Shown piece after piece: positions 37,111 to 46,165 of a DNA stretch of 64,000 nt (position 1 is its first letter; each line of letters opens with the position of its first letter). Source of the stretch: Bin55 sp965205545 (lineage in GTDB: Bacteria > Pseudomonadota > Gammaproteobacteria > Pseudomonadales > Azotimanducaceae); assembly GCA_965205545.1 (NCBI GenBank), contig OZ242170.1:1736001-1800000 (forward strand), read 5' to 3'. A program made the position numbers and the translations under genes. A model generated the notes under the pieces. The model had not been told where the DNA came from. It did no database searches and saw only the letters and a program-made list of their open reading frames with translations.

Positions 37111-37776
37111 CTATTGAATCGTTCCTGCCAGCAAAGGTACGAACGTGACCGTCTCCAACAGAGTTTGCTGCCATTCGCTTCCATTGCGGTCTAGAGCCAC
37201 CAGGTCCTGGTATCCATCCCGTCCCAACGGAATCACGATCCGCCCGCTATCGCGTAGCTGGCTTTTCAACGGGTTGGGTACATCATGCGCCGCAGCTGTG
37301 ACGATGATCGCATCGTACGGAGCATATTCCTCCCATCCTTGGTTCCCGTCGCCAAACCGTATACGGACATTTTCCAGGCCGAGCTTCCGCATTCGTCTTC
37401 GAGCGCTCAACGACAGTGATTCAATGCGTTCTATCGAGTAGACGATGTCAAAAAGCTGCGCGAGTATTGCTGTCTGGTAGCCGCATCCCGTTCCTATCTC
37501 CAGAACCTTGCACACCTCACCTGCCTGCACCAAAGCTTGAGTCATGAGCGCCACAATGTAAGGTTGCGAGATCGTTTGTCGCTTTCCAATGGGCAATGCA
37601 CGATCCTCGTAGGCAAGGTGCGCTATGGACTCTTCTACGAAGAAGTGCCGCGGAACTGACTCCACTGCACTCAGCACCTCCTCGTTGTCGATGCCCTGTT
37701 CAACGAGCCTATCGACCAATCTGCGCCGAGTTCGGTCCGATGTCATCCCAAGCCCTTGTGACATTGATGCTCTCAC
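37111..37776 (-). CDS. pcm: Protein-L-isoaspartate O-methyltransferase
   Basis: Repairs isoaspartyl residues in aged proteins using SAM. 221 residues. Family motifs are RHFFV, YEDRALPIGKRQTISQPYIVALM, the SAM site VLEIGTGCGYQTAILA, and YDAIIVTAAA. Its ATG overlaps the truD stop codon (ATGA), and surE, which lies between truD and pcm in many Gammaproteobacteria, is absent. It is followed by the DUF368 gene and nlpD. Confidence 0.96.
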   Translation of the reverse strand: MRASMSQGLGMTSDRTRRRLVDRLVEQGIDNEEVLSAVESVPRHFFVEESIAHLAYEDRALPIGKRQTISQPYIVALMTQALVQAGEVCKVLEIGTGCGYQTAILAQLFDIVYSIERIESLSLSARRRMRKLGLENVRIRFGDGNQGWEEYAPYDAIIVTAAAHDVPNPLKSQLRDSGRIVIPLGRDGYQDLVALDRNGSEWQQTLLETVTFVPLLAGTIQ

Positions 37777-38684
37777 GCAAGTCGCTCCTCTAATTCAAAA
37801 CACTCGCCAACGGCGACGGTCGCGTAGCACCCGGGAGGCAACGTGAAGCCAATCGATACCGTGGAATCTGTTGCATCGATTTCTACTCCGCTCGCCTGAG
37901 CGGACAAAGCTCGTCGTTGATGTCGCAATCCAACCCACTCCAATGCGTCGCAGGTTTCCCTGTACTTTGATCGTATGGACTCCTCGGTCTCCCGTGCTCT
38001 ATGTGCTGTAGGCAACCTCCCTCTGCCCCAAAGGGGTCCGGTAGGACTGGCAGAAGCTTGAACGTCGCCACAAATCAGAGAGTTCCACGTTCCATCGCAG
38101 ACTCTCGTTGCCAACACTTCATTGAAAATGAACGATCTCAATGTAGAAAGGTGCCTGGATCGGGCCATTCGAGACGTTCTGACGCGACCGCTCTTCACCC
38201 ATTCGTTTGCTCGGTGCAAATTGTTGGAATTCCGACCGAACCTCTGCAATCCAAAGTAATTCGGAAATGGACGCGCAAATGCCCGCCCTGCAAACGAACT
38301 GCCTTGTGAGCTGGTTTCGCGGATAACGATGTTGAACCTGTTCGCGACATGGGCACCGATCCGCAGCTTATGTGTGTGCCTCCGCTCCTTCAGTATGGCG
38401 AAATTCGAGTGTTTGGGGATTTGCGTGGTTTTTGGGAGACGCACCGAGAACCACTGTCGAGCGATGGCTCGCTTGTCCTTCATGCCAGCATAGGAGACAT
38501 CGACGAGACTTACGTCATAGTGCCTGGCAAGCAATTCTTGAACATCTTTAGTGTTCAAATTGGATTTCTCAATTTGAAGATACAAGTGCTCACCCTCATC
38601 CGCGAATTCGAAGTCCAGAACTTCGCAGACCTTGAAATCGCTTACGCGATCACGCAGAATCCCTGTAGGCACACTACCTGCCAT
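37773..38684 (-). CDS. truD: tRNA pseudouridine(13) synthase TruD
   Basis: Modifies U13 in tRNA-Glu. About 303 residues, shorter than the 349 of E. coli. The catalytic Asp lies in GMKDKRAIARQWFSV, followed by RHTHKLRIGAHVANRFNIVIRE and NYFGLQRFG. The loops before NYFG and in the TRUD insertion domain are compact, which explains the short length. I chose ATG at 38684 because a TTG at 38723 would overlap ftsB by 23 bases. ispD and ispF, which usually separate ftsB from truD, are absent. Confidence 0.9.
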   Translation of the reverse strand: MAGSVPTGILRDRVSDFKVCEVLDFEFADEGEHLYLQIEKSNLNTKDVQELLARHYDVSLVDVSYAGMKDKRAIARQWFSVRLPKTTQIPKHSNFAILKERRHTHKLRIGAHVANRFNIVIRETSSQGSSFAGRAFARPFPNYFGLQRFGRNSNNLHRANEWVKSGRVRTSRMARSRHLSTLRSFIFNEVLATRVCDGTWNSLICGDVQASASPTGPLWGRGRLPTAHRARETEESIRSKYRETCDALEWVGLRHQRRALSAQASGVEIDATDSTVSIGFTLPPGCYATVAVGECFELEERLA

Positions 38685-38700
38685 AGCTCGAGGCCATTTC

Positions 38701-38979
38701 CTACTTTCGGGGATCGATGACAAGGTAGAAGGTTTCGCCTTCGGCGATCATGCCCAATTGGGTTCGAGCAATTTCCTCTATGAGGTCACGGCTCGTCCTC
38801 AAACGGGCGATTTCTGCGCGCAGCTCCTGATTGCGCTCAAGGATCGACTGGTTGAACTCTTGCTGGGCCTCAAGTTCGACCCGGAGTTGGCGCATGGCAA
38901 AGTGTCCGCTCGTCCCAAACCAGTAGGTTCCTTGAAATGCACCAAGAATGAGCAACGCGACCAAACATAGGACACGCAC
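38701..38979 (-). CDS. ftsB: Cell division protein FtsB
   Basis: A 92-residue bitopic protein of the FtsQLB divisome complex. One N-terminal membrane segment (VLCLVALLILGAFQGTYWF) is followed by a coiled coil (QLRVELEAQQEFNQSILERNQELRAE, split by the ERN motif) and the C-terminal IEEIARTQLGMIAEGETFY, which is diagnostic of FtsB. It lies 19 bases after eno, as in most Gammaproteobacteria. Confidence 0.95.
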   Translation of the reverse strand: MRVLCLVALLILGAFQGTYWFGTSGHFAMRQLRVELEAQQEFNQSILERNQELRAEIARLRTSRDLIEEIARTQLGMIAEGETFYLVIDPRK

Positions 38980-38998
38980 TTTTCAACACCTCCATGTG

Positions 38999-40282
38999 TT
39001 AGAAAATTTCCCGTAGCCCTCGGTAGCCCGAAAGCCCTGCTGCCTCCGCTTCAATGCGGACAAGACGATTGTACTTCGATGTGCGCTCAGATCGACACAA
39101 AGATCCTGTCTTGATTTGGCCGGCTCCCGTCCCGACAGCAAGATCGGCTATGAAGGTATCTTCCGTATCTCCCGATCTGTGGGAGATCACCGTGCGATAG
39201 CCAGCAGACTTGGCGAGCGCGATCACATCCAACGTTTCCGTAAGGGTCCCAATCTGATTTACCTTGATCAGAATCGAATTGGCGATGCCGCGATCAATCC
39301 CTTTTTGCAGAAATCTCGGATTTGTGACAAATATGTCGTCTCCCACCAGCTGCATTTTCGACCCCAGCCGATCTGTCAGCGATCGCCATGAATCCCAATC
39401 GTCTTCTGCCAATCCATCTTCGATAGAAACGATGGGATACATTGTGGCCAAGTCATCCAGATAGTTGATGAATTCATCGCCGTTCAATGGTTGGTCAGAC
39501 TCTCGCAAGTTGTAGCCATCCTCTGTGTGGAACTCCGTAGCTGCGCAATCCAAAGCCAGCACGACATCCGAACCCAGCTGATATCGGGCATCCTCGATCG
39601 CGAGAGCAAGAAAGTGCAGAGCTTCCTTGTCCGATTCCAAGTTGGGGGCGAAGCCCCCTTCGTCGCCAACCGCAGTTGAGTGGCCGTTTTTCTCCAATCT
39701 GCGCTTCAAGCATTGAAATACTTCAGCTCCACACCGAACAGCCGAAGCCATGTCTGACATGCCTACTGGAGCAATCATGAATTCCTGAAGATCAATGCGG
39801 TTGTTGGCGTGCGCACCTCCGTTGAGCACATTCATCATTGGCACTGGCATGCGCATATCCGCGTTTTCGCATAAATCAGCTATATGCGAGTAAAGAGGAA
39901 CACGCTGCGAGTTGGCGCGAGCGCGAGCAAACGCCAAAGAGACGCCTAGGGTCGCGTTCGAGCCCAATCGTGATTTGTCTTGGGTTCCGTCGATCTCCAA
40001 GAGCACTGAGTCCAGATCTCGTTGGTTCAGCGAGTTTCGTCCAACTAGGGACTGTTGGATTTCCTTTTGGACGTGGCGAATTGCCTTACGTACACCCTTC
40101 CCAAGAAAACGTTCAGAGTCGCCGTCTCTCAGTTCAACTGCCTCGGCACTTCCCACTGACGCGCCTGATGGAACGATGGCCGACCCAGTCGTTCCGTCGG
40201 CAAGTCCCACCTCGACCTCTAACGTAGGTGATCCACGGGAATCCAGAACTTCAAAGCCACGAATCGCGGCGATGGCTGTCAA
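38999..40282 (-). CDS. eno: Enolase
   Basis: Glycolytic enzyme interconverting 2-phosphoglycerate and phosphoenolpyruvate. 427 residues of the normal length, with RGFEVLDSRGSPTLEVEV at the N-terminus, PMMNVLNGGAHANN, and the signature ILIKVNQIGTLTETL with the catalytic Lys, then SHRSGDTEDTFIADLAVG. The start ATG overlaps the kdsA stop as ATGA. Gene order pyrG-kdsA-eno-ftsB is conserved. Confidence 0.98.
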   Translation of the reverse strand: MTAIAAIRGFEVLDSRGSPTLEVEVGLADGTTGSAIVPSGASVGSAEAVELRDGDSERFLGKGVRKAIRHVQKEIQQSLVGRNSLNQRDLDSVLLEIDGTQDKSRLGSNATLGVSLAFARARANSQRVPLYSHIADLCENADMRMPVPMMNVLNGGAHANNRIDLQEFMIAPVGMSDMASAVRCGAEVFQCLKRRLEKNGHSTAVGDEGGFAPNLESDKEALHFLALAIEDARYQLGSDVVLALDCAATEFHTEDGYNLRESDQPLNGDEFINYLDDLATMYPIVSIEDGLAEDDWDSWRSLTDRLGSKMQLVGDDIFVTNPRFLQKGIDRGIANSILIKVNQIGTLTETLDVIALAKSAGYRTVISHRSGDTEDTFIADLAVGTGAGQIKTGSLCRSERTSKYNRLVRIEAEAAGLSGYRGLREIF

Positions 40283-41115
40283 CTGACTTCCTGCTCCAAA
40301 AAAGGGTGTGACTTGACTACTCGATCAATCTCGCAAAGTTCGAGCAGAAGGGGCTCCACAATGTGTAGCGGCCACGAGTTCGGTCCGTCCGACTTCGCTT
40401 CTTCGGGATTGGGATGCGTCTCCATGAACAGACCATCCACGCCTGCAGCGATAGCCGCGCGGGCGAGAACAGGAACCATACTGCGCTGTCCTCCAGAAAC
40501 CGAGCCCAATCCACCTGGCATTTGCACAGAGTGGGTCGCATCGAAGACCACCGGACAAGTGGTCTCACGCAATATCGCCAGAGATCGCATATCGGATACG
40601 AGATTGTTGTAACCAAAACTTGCGCCTCTTTCGCAAACCATCACTTGCTCGTTGCCAGTTTCCTTTGCTTTGGCCACTACATGAATCATGTCGGATGGAG
40701 CTAAGAATTGACCTTTCTTGATATTGACGGGAAGCCCTTGCTCGCATACGTTTTGAATGAAGTCGGTCTGGCGGCACAGAAACGCCGGAGTCTGCAACAC
40801 AGACACGACGTCACGAACCTCGTCAAGAGGCGTGTATTCATGAACATCCGTCAATACGGGAACTTCAATGTCGTCCCTCACCTTCTGAAGTATCTCGAGC
40901 CCGCGCTGCATTCCAAGACCGCGATAGCTCGTGTGCGACGAGCGATTGGCCTTGTCGAAAGAACTCTTGAAAATGAACGGTACGTCCAATGCACTGCAAA
41001 CGTCCTTCAGTTTGGACGCGGTATTCAACGCGAGCTCTTCGCTCTCAATAACACACGGACCGGCAATGAGAAACATCGGGTTCCCGTTGCCGACCTCAAA
41101 GTCGCAAAGATTCAT
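40279..41115 (-). CDS. kdsA: 3-deoxy-8-phosphooctulonate synthase (KDO-8-phosphate synthase)
   Basis: Condenses arabinose 5-phosphate and phosphoenolpyruvate to KDO-8-phosphate for the lipopolysaccharide inner core. 278 residues from the ATG at 41115, two bases after the pyrG stop; the frame is open further upstream inside pyrG, but that part has no KdsA similarity. Motifs are FLIAGPCVIESEELAL, FKSSFDKANRSSHTSYRG, TDVHE, and FDATHSVQMPGG. It is coupled to eno by a 4-base overlap. Confidence 0.97.
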   Translation of the reverse strand: MNLCDFEVGNGNPMFLIAGPCVIESEELALNTASKLKDVCSALDVPFIFKSSFDKANRSSHTSYRGLGMQRGLEILQKVRDDIEVPVLTDVHEYTPLDEVRDVVSVLQTPAFLCRQTDFIQNVCEQGLPVNIKKGQFLAPSDMIHVVAKAKETGNEQVMVCERGASFGYNNLVSDMRSLAILRETTCPVVFDATHSVQMPGGLGSVSGGQRSMVPVLARAAIAAGVDGLFMETHPNPEEAKSDGPNSWPLHIVEPLLLELCEIDRVVKSHPFLEQEVS

Positions 41116-41117
41116 CG

Positions 41118-42758
41118 TCAAGTATTGGCGGCGTAATTTGCGGCGGCTTCGATGAATCCCGTAAATAGGGGATGTCCATCGCGTGGAGACGAGCGGAATT
41201 CCGGGTGGAATTGGCAAGCCACGAACCAATCCACGGAGGGTACTTCGATCATTTCAACTAGATTGGTGTCCCCATTGACACCGCTTACGATCATGCCCGA
41301 CTCCTCCATGCGAGCGATGTACCGGCCATTTACTTCGTAGCGATGGCGGTGTCGTTCACGCACCACCGGGTCGCCGTACATCTTGTATGCAAGGGATTCC
41401 TTGTTCAACAGGCACTCCTGGGCACCGAGGCGCATGGTGCCGCCCATGTCTCCATTGACTGGGTCGTGAGAATTGATTGAGCCGTCTATATTGCGCCATT
41501 CACTGACCAATCCAATGATTGGATGCTCAGTGTCAGGGTCAACTTCGGTGGAATGCGCACCGTCCAATCCCAATTCTTCACGCGCGAATTCGATGACGGC
41601 CGCGTGAAGTCCGTAGCAGATTCCCAAGTAGGGAACATTGTTCTTCCTCGCGTAGCCCGCGGCCACAATCTTGCCTTCGAAGCCACGTTGACCAAATCCG
41701 CCTGGAACCAGGATCGCGTGCATGTCGTCCAGAATATCAGCACCGTTTGATTCGATTTCCTCAGCATCGACATAGGTGATTTCGACGTTTGTGCCTGTCT
41801 GAATCCCCGCGTGGGTAATTGCCTCTATCAACGACTTGTAGGAGTCCAAGAGATCGAAGTATTTGCCAACCATGGCAAGTTTCACCGTAGAAGTCGGTGC
41901 GGTCAAGGATTCCATTACTCGTTCCCATTCCGTTAGATCCGCTCGACTGCATTTCAGGCGCAGTTTGGAAACGACAATTTGGTCCAGTCCTTGTTCGTGA
42001 AGCACTAGCGGCACTTGGTAGATGCTCTCTACATCCTTGAGCGAGATGACTGCGTATTCCTCAACGTTCGTGAAAAGGGCGATTTTCTTGCGGGCTTCCG
42101 AAGGCAAATCGAAGTTCTCGCACCTGCAAACTAGAACATCTGGTTGCAGGCCGATCGAGCGAAGTTCCTTAACCGAATGTTGAGTCGGCTTGGTTTTGGT
42201 TTCACCCGAAGACTTTACGTACGGAACGAGTGTCAGGTGAATAGTCAGAGTATTCTGCGGTCCCTCTTGCAGCCGCATTTGCCTAATTGCTTCTAAAAAG
42301 GGCTGAGACTCTATATCGCCAACTGTTCCTCCGGTCTCTGCAATGACGACATCGAATTTCCCGTCCTCGCTGACAGCTTTGATTCGACGTTGAATCTCGT
42401 CGGTAATGTGCGGAATGACCTGTACCGTACTTCCCAAGTAATCACCGCGTCGCTCTCTACGAATCACCTCTTCGTACACGCTGCCAGTCGTAAAGTTGTT
42501 CTTTTGAGACATTCGATTGCGTACGAACCGCTCGTAGTGGCCCAAGTCCAAGTCCGTCTCGGCTCCGTCGTCTGTAACAAAAACCTCTCCATGCTGGATT
42601 GGATTCATCGTGCCAGGGTCCACGTTGATGTAGGGATCCATCTTGATGATGTTGACGGAAAGATTCCTTGCCTCGAGCGTTGCCGCCAGAGATGCCGTCA
42701 GTATTCCCTTGCCCACGGAAGAGACAACGCCGCCCGTTACGAAGATGTAGCGCGTCAC
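41118..42758 (-). CDS. pyrG: CTP synthase
   Basis: Converts UTP to CTP using glutamine. The 546-residue protein has the amidoligase domain starting YIFVTGGVVSSVGKGI, with MDPYINVDPGTMNP and ETGGTVGDIES, and a C-terminal glutamine amidotransferase domain with the nucleophile Cys in YLGICYGLHAAVIEFAR and the His-Pro-Glu of CQFHPEFRS. The common form of the nucleophile elbow is GICLGMQ, so GICYGLH is a mild variant. It heads the pyrG-kdsA-eno-ftsB-truD-pcm run. Confidence 0.98.
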   Translation of the reverse strand: MTRYIFVTGGVVSSVGKGILTASLAATLEARNLSVNIIKMDPYINVDPGTMNPIQHGEVFVTDDGAETDLDLGHYERFVRNRMSQKNNFTTGSVYEEVIRRERRGDYLGSTVQVIPHITDEIQRRIKAVSEDGKFDVVIAETGGTVGDIESQPFLEAIRQMRLQEGPQNTLTIHLTLVPYVKSSGETKTKPTQHSVKELRSIGLQPDVLVCRCENFDLPSEARKKIALFTNVEEYAVISLKDVESIYQVPLVLHEQGLDQIVVSKLRLKCSRADLTEWERVMESLTAPTSTVKLAMVGKYFDLLDSYKSLIEAITHAGIQTGTNVEITYVDAEEIESNGADILDDMHAILVPGGFGQRGFEGKIVAAGYARKNNVPYLGICYGLHAAVIEFAREELGLDGAHSTEVDPDTEHPIIGLVSEWRNIDGSINSHDPVNGDMGGTMRLGAQECLLNKESLAYKMYGDPVVRERHRHRYEVNGRYIARMEESGMIVSGVNGDTNLVEMIEVPSVDWFVACQFHPEFRSSPRDGHPLFTGFIEAAANYAANT

Positions 42759-43384
42759 AGGGAATTGATCCTAAATAGTGAAGTTTTGTCAGAGAGCAGG
42801 CAATGTGACATGATCAACCATGCGCGTCGAATTGCTTGCAGGGAGATATAGATTTGCCGATAGCCGGATCCATCCAGCCCAGTCCAATGGCCCGAATAAT
42901 TGTACTAACAACCTATGGCTAGTCCTATATGCGATTCCAAAAAACCGCGAGCAACGCGCCGCCTGTTCAAGACTGGGGCAAGGTGCTTTTCTACACAGGG
43001 CACGATTGTCCTAGCGATTCGAGAACATTGACCCGCACTTTGTTACAGCTGGACACATCGGATGGCTACCAAAACTCCAAACATTGATTTGGATCTTCGA
43101 TTTAGGGCCACTTCTAGACAAGCTAGGATTCTGTAGCCAATCTCGCTTCATGTTGGGAGTACAACCAACTAGCCGTGCTTGCGTTTGACATGTTTGGAAC
43201 CGTTTGCTCTCGTCTCGTGTCAAAGTCGACAACGGGCGTCAAGAAATTCCGCCGCAAATGTCGTTCGCTGGCAATTGAAATTTCGGAATAGCGTGGCGCT
43301 CCCACGGAGCGTGTCAATTTCTAATATTCGATCAGCGCAGATCCCAAAGCTTTACGAGTGTGATGCTTCACTAAGGCCCATCAG
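42759..43384. other. 626-base intergenic region upstream of the ABC/VCBS cassette
   Basis: This separates divergent pyrG and the ABC ATPase gene. Several short frames (60-75 codons) exist on both strands but none resembles a protein family. A small perfect hairpin, CGCTCC-CAC-GGAGCG, sits at 43297-43311, 73 bases before the cassette start. The region must hold the promoters of both units. Its length is unusual in this otherwise tightly packed stretch and may reflect decay of a former gene. Confidence 0.4.
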
Positions 43385-44329
43385 TTGAGCCAGACAGACT
43401 CTCCGACACTCTCCATAGCAAACCTGCACAAACGCTATGGTTCCCACGATGTATTAAAGGGATTGAACCTCGGAATCAATTCCAATTCCATCGTTGGTCT
43501 AGTCGGCCTAAACGGTTCGGGCAAGACTACAACCATAGAGTGCCTACTCGGGCTGCAACGATTTCAACAGGGAACCATAAATATTCTAGGGAGAAGTCCC
43601 GATCAAATATATCAATTACAAGGCAAGGTTGGCGCTGTGTTTGATCAACCGTGCCTCTACCCCGGACTGACGGTTCGCCAAAGTTCCAGGCATACGAAAT
43701 CCGTGCTGCGGAACGTGAGCTCAGACCCTGAAGAATTGGAGGACCAGTTCCGACTGACACGCTATAGGGATTTCAAGACGAGAAAGCTGTCGTTCGGCAA
43801 TAAGAGACGAACGGCAATTATGCAAGCTCTCATTGGTTCACCAGAATTCGTCGTCTTTGACGAACCGTTCATCGGTTTGGACGCGGAAGGTGTAGAGGAC
43901 GTTCTGAGAATTATCCAGCAAGTCCACAGCGACCACGGCACTTCCTTCTTGCTGGCGAGCCATCAATTGCCCTATCTCGAGCGTGTCTGTACGCACATCG
44001 CCATTCTTCACGAGGGGTCCATCGCTTTACATGACGACCTCGAAAATCTTCTAACTTCTCAATTCGTTAACGTTAAAGTCCAATCTCCGCAGTGCGCCCG
44101 CATCGCAGAAATTGCCGAAGCAAACCACAATATTGAATTGAAGACGCAGCAGGGGAATGACTTTGTAGTGCTAAGTCTTGACGAAATGTCTTCTGCGGAA
44201 CTGAATGCTCTTCTCGTGCAAAACGGCGTCTCAGTGTCTGAACTGCAGGTCGTCCGCCAAACTCTCAACTCTCTTTTTCGTTCGATTACCCATCAAGACT
44301 TGGATGAGGAAGGCAGGCCATGGCAGTGA
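43385..44329 (+). CDS. ABC transporter ATP-binding protein (ABC-2 exporter type)
   Basis: A 314-residue ATPase, first gene of a five-gene cassette. Walker A is GLNGSGKT (residues 41-48), the Q-loop is in AVFDQP, the signature is LSFGNKRR (135-142, a divergent form of LSGGQ), Walker B is FVVFDEP (155-161) and the switch His is His193. The C-terminal 100 residues form the small domain with a SELQVVRQTLNSLFRSIT ending seen in DrrA/NatA/GldA-like ATPases that pair with ABC-2 permeases. The start is TTG, with AAGG upstream. Its end overlaps the permease gene by 10 bases. The transported substrate is unknown. Confidence 0.9.
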   Translation: MSQTDSPTLSIANLHKRYGSHDVLKGLNLGINSNSIVGLVGLNGSGKTTTIECLLGLQRFQQGTINILGRSPDQIYQLQGKVGAVFDQPCLYPGLTVRQSSRHTKSVLRNVSSDPEELEDQFRLTRYRDFKTRKLSFGNKRRTAIMQALIGSPEFVVFDEPFIGLDAEGVEDVLRIIQQVHSDHGTSFLLASHQLPYLERVCTHIAILHEGSIALHDDLENLLTSQFVNVKVQSPQCARIAEIAEANHNIELKTQQGNDFVVLSLDEMSSAELNALLVQNGVSVSELQVVRQTLNSLFRSITHQDLDEEGRPWQ

Positions 44330-45189
44330 TTGCCAAAGGCTTTGGCGTGTGCGTGAAGTCTGAACTGTGGATTGCAGTTCGAAGTTTCTCTACCTATCTC
44401 GCGATTCTTCTTCCTTCAACAATTGCAGTGGTCTATTTGGCGATGAGTCGCATATCCGAACTGGCTATCAAGGCGCGCGAGCAGTTTACAAATGTCGAAA
44501 TTCCATTTGGCGAAGACTATTCAACTGGCTATGGGCATCTTGTTGACGGCATGCTAGTTGCGCTAGCAGCCATAGTCATCATTGTGACCACCTATGCAGC
44601 CTGGTCATTTGCGAATGACTGCCGAACGGGAACGGTCCGCCACTTGGTCACGCGTGCAGCAAGCAGACACGCAGTGATTCTCGCCAAGGTCGTAACAGTG
44701 CATGTGTTTGCAATCTTGTCATTTGGCCTAGCTCTAGTTGTTGCGTATCTCCTCGCAAGTTCGCTTTGGACATACGAATCCGTTGTTGAGGATGGCTACG
44801 AGCTTATCGGCGAAATGGAAATTCGAAGCGAGATTCTGATTGGCTTGGGTTTGGCGGCAATCACCATACCGGCGTCGATTGCATTGGGTACATTGGTATC
44901 GGTAAGCGCGAATTCACCCGTTCAATCCACAGTTGTAACGTTGGCAATTTTGGTGATCTACGGGTTTTTCCAGCCGTATTTTGGCTCTCTGGCAGAGTAT
45001 TGCTTCCTTACGTTCACCCCGCTTCTATTCGATGCATCCTACCTCCGTGAAGTCAGCGACATTGTGCGAGGGTATTCAGATGTGTTCATAAGCGAAAGAA
45101 CGGTTCGATTGAATCTGTGGATTCCCGTAGTCCAAGCAATCGGATTTCTCGTTTTAACCCACTTTGTTATCGGACGACGACGACTTTGA
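44320..45189 (+). CDS. ABC-2 type permease
   Basis: A 289-residue protein with about six membrane segments. The first is followed by a periplasmic stretch of about 40 residues and the typical ABC-2 motif FANDCRTGTVRHLVTRAASRHAVILAKVV, which precedes the second half. It pairs with the ATPase upstream (10-base overlap) to form a probable homodimeric-permease exporter. Related permeases export drugs, lipids or peptides, or act in resistance or copper-processing (NosY-like). The gene context is the only clue to substrate. Confidence 0.85.
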   Translation: MAVIAKGFGVCVKSELWIAVRSFSTYLAILLPSTIAVVYLAMSRISELAIKAREQFTNVEIPFGEDYSTGYGHLVDGMLVALAAIVIIVTTYAAWSFANDCRTGTVRHLVTRAASRHAVILAKVVTVHVFAILSFGLALVVAYLLASSLWTYESVVEDGYELIGEMEIRSEILIGLGLAAITIPASIALGTLVSVSANSPVQSTVVTLAILVIYGFFQPYFGSLAEYCFLTFTPLLFDASYLREVSDIVRGYSDVFISERTVRLNLWIPVVQAIGFLVLTHFVIGRRRL

Positions 45190-45214
45190 ATCACTTGCAC
45201 CTGAGGTATTTGGC

Positions 45215-46165
45215 ATGAAACAGTTCCTGGTTATTTGCGTCTTTCTGGCATGTGCCGGCTGCGTCCACTTCGAATCCAATCCAATTCCTCCGTCACTTGA
45301 GCTCTCGCCCGAACAACTAGAACTAAGCGTTGAAATTGACGATAAAGACCCGGGAACCACAGTGGACTTTGGAATCGAGGCGCGCTCCAATGAGAGCGAC
45401 TCACTAGCCAATATTGAGACTCTTCCGGGACTAAAGGTTTTTACTGTGCACCCCAACGGTCCAGCGGACTTCGCTGGAATCGATGTCAACGATGTGATCC
45501 TTAGTGTCGATGGAATCGAGACTAACAGTACGGACACGCTGAGAGCCATCGTTGAACGGTCACTCCCAGACCAGCAACTGTTGTTCGAAATTCGTCGCGG
45601 CACCGTGGTATTGGAAGCTACCGTAATCGCGCGCCAGGCCAAACGACCAATTCCATTGAAGGAACTGTACCGCATAGACCCGGTAGCAAGTCGAGCTGCC
45701 TACAGTACGGAGATAGTTAAGCTAGACAGCGGCGACCAAATTTCAGCGGCCAAGGTGGTCGGCACAAGCGACAACAGCCCACTTCATAGGACAAGAATCC
45801 AAGTGGGAGACATCATTACTGCAGTGGATTCTGAGAGAGTTCAATCAGCCCAAGAATTGGTGACCAAATTGATTGAAGGATATACACCTGGATCAAAAGT
45901 GTCGCTTTCCACTCTCTCAAACGGAAAGGCGATTGACCATGAGGTCAGCCTGTGGGACCCCGGACGCTATCTGGCGCGTCTGCAGCTTTGGCCCTTGTTT
46001 CGCTACGAGTTCCGTCCCGATCCGAAAAAGACCGTAGTGCAGTTTCCGGAGTTCATTCCGATTTACCGAATGCACGCCACCGACTTCGAGACAAATCACA
46101 ACTTATTCTGGTTTTTCAACATTCGCGCAACGCGAATCAGACTGAACGAGAGCACCAACCCGTGA
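45215..46165 (+). CDS. Lipoprotein with two PDZ domains
   Basis: 316 residues from the ATG at 45215, chosen because it gives a compact lipoprotein signal (MKQFLVICVFLACAGC); the frame is open 17 codons further up, inside the permease. The first PDZ domain (about residues 55-135) has TVHPNGPADFAGIDVNDVIL and the second (about 175-250) has RIQVGDIITAVDSE, both with the usual PDZ carboxylate-loop and GD-x-I pattern. There is no protease domain. The last 60 residues are Tyr/Phe-rich without recognisable fold. A periplasm-facing scaffold role, tethering the neighbouring products, is inferred. Its stop overlaps the next start as GTGA. Confidence 0.8.
   Translation: MKQFLVICVFLACAGCVHFESNPIPPSLELSPEQLELSVEIDDKDPGTTVDFGIEARSNESDSLANIETLPGLKVFTVHPNGPADFAGIDVNDVILSVDGIETNSTDTLRAIVERSLPDQQLLFEIRRGTVVLEATVIARQAKRPIPLKELYRIDPVASRAAYSTEIVKLDSGDQISAAKVVGTSDNSPLHRTRIQVGDIITAVDSERVQSAQELVTKLIEGYTPGSKVSLSTLSNGKAIDHEVSLWDPGRYLARLQLWPLFRYEFRPDPKKTVVQFPEFIPIYRMHATDFETNHNLFWFFNIRATRIRLNESTNP

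Noticed and set aside
42820..43388. Three short frames (64-73 codons) in the pyrG-ABC intergenic region
   Set aside because: They overlap one another on opposite strands, lack ribosome-binding sites and match no family I know.
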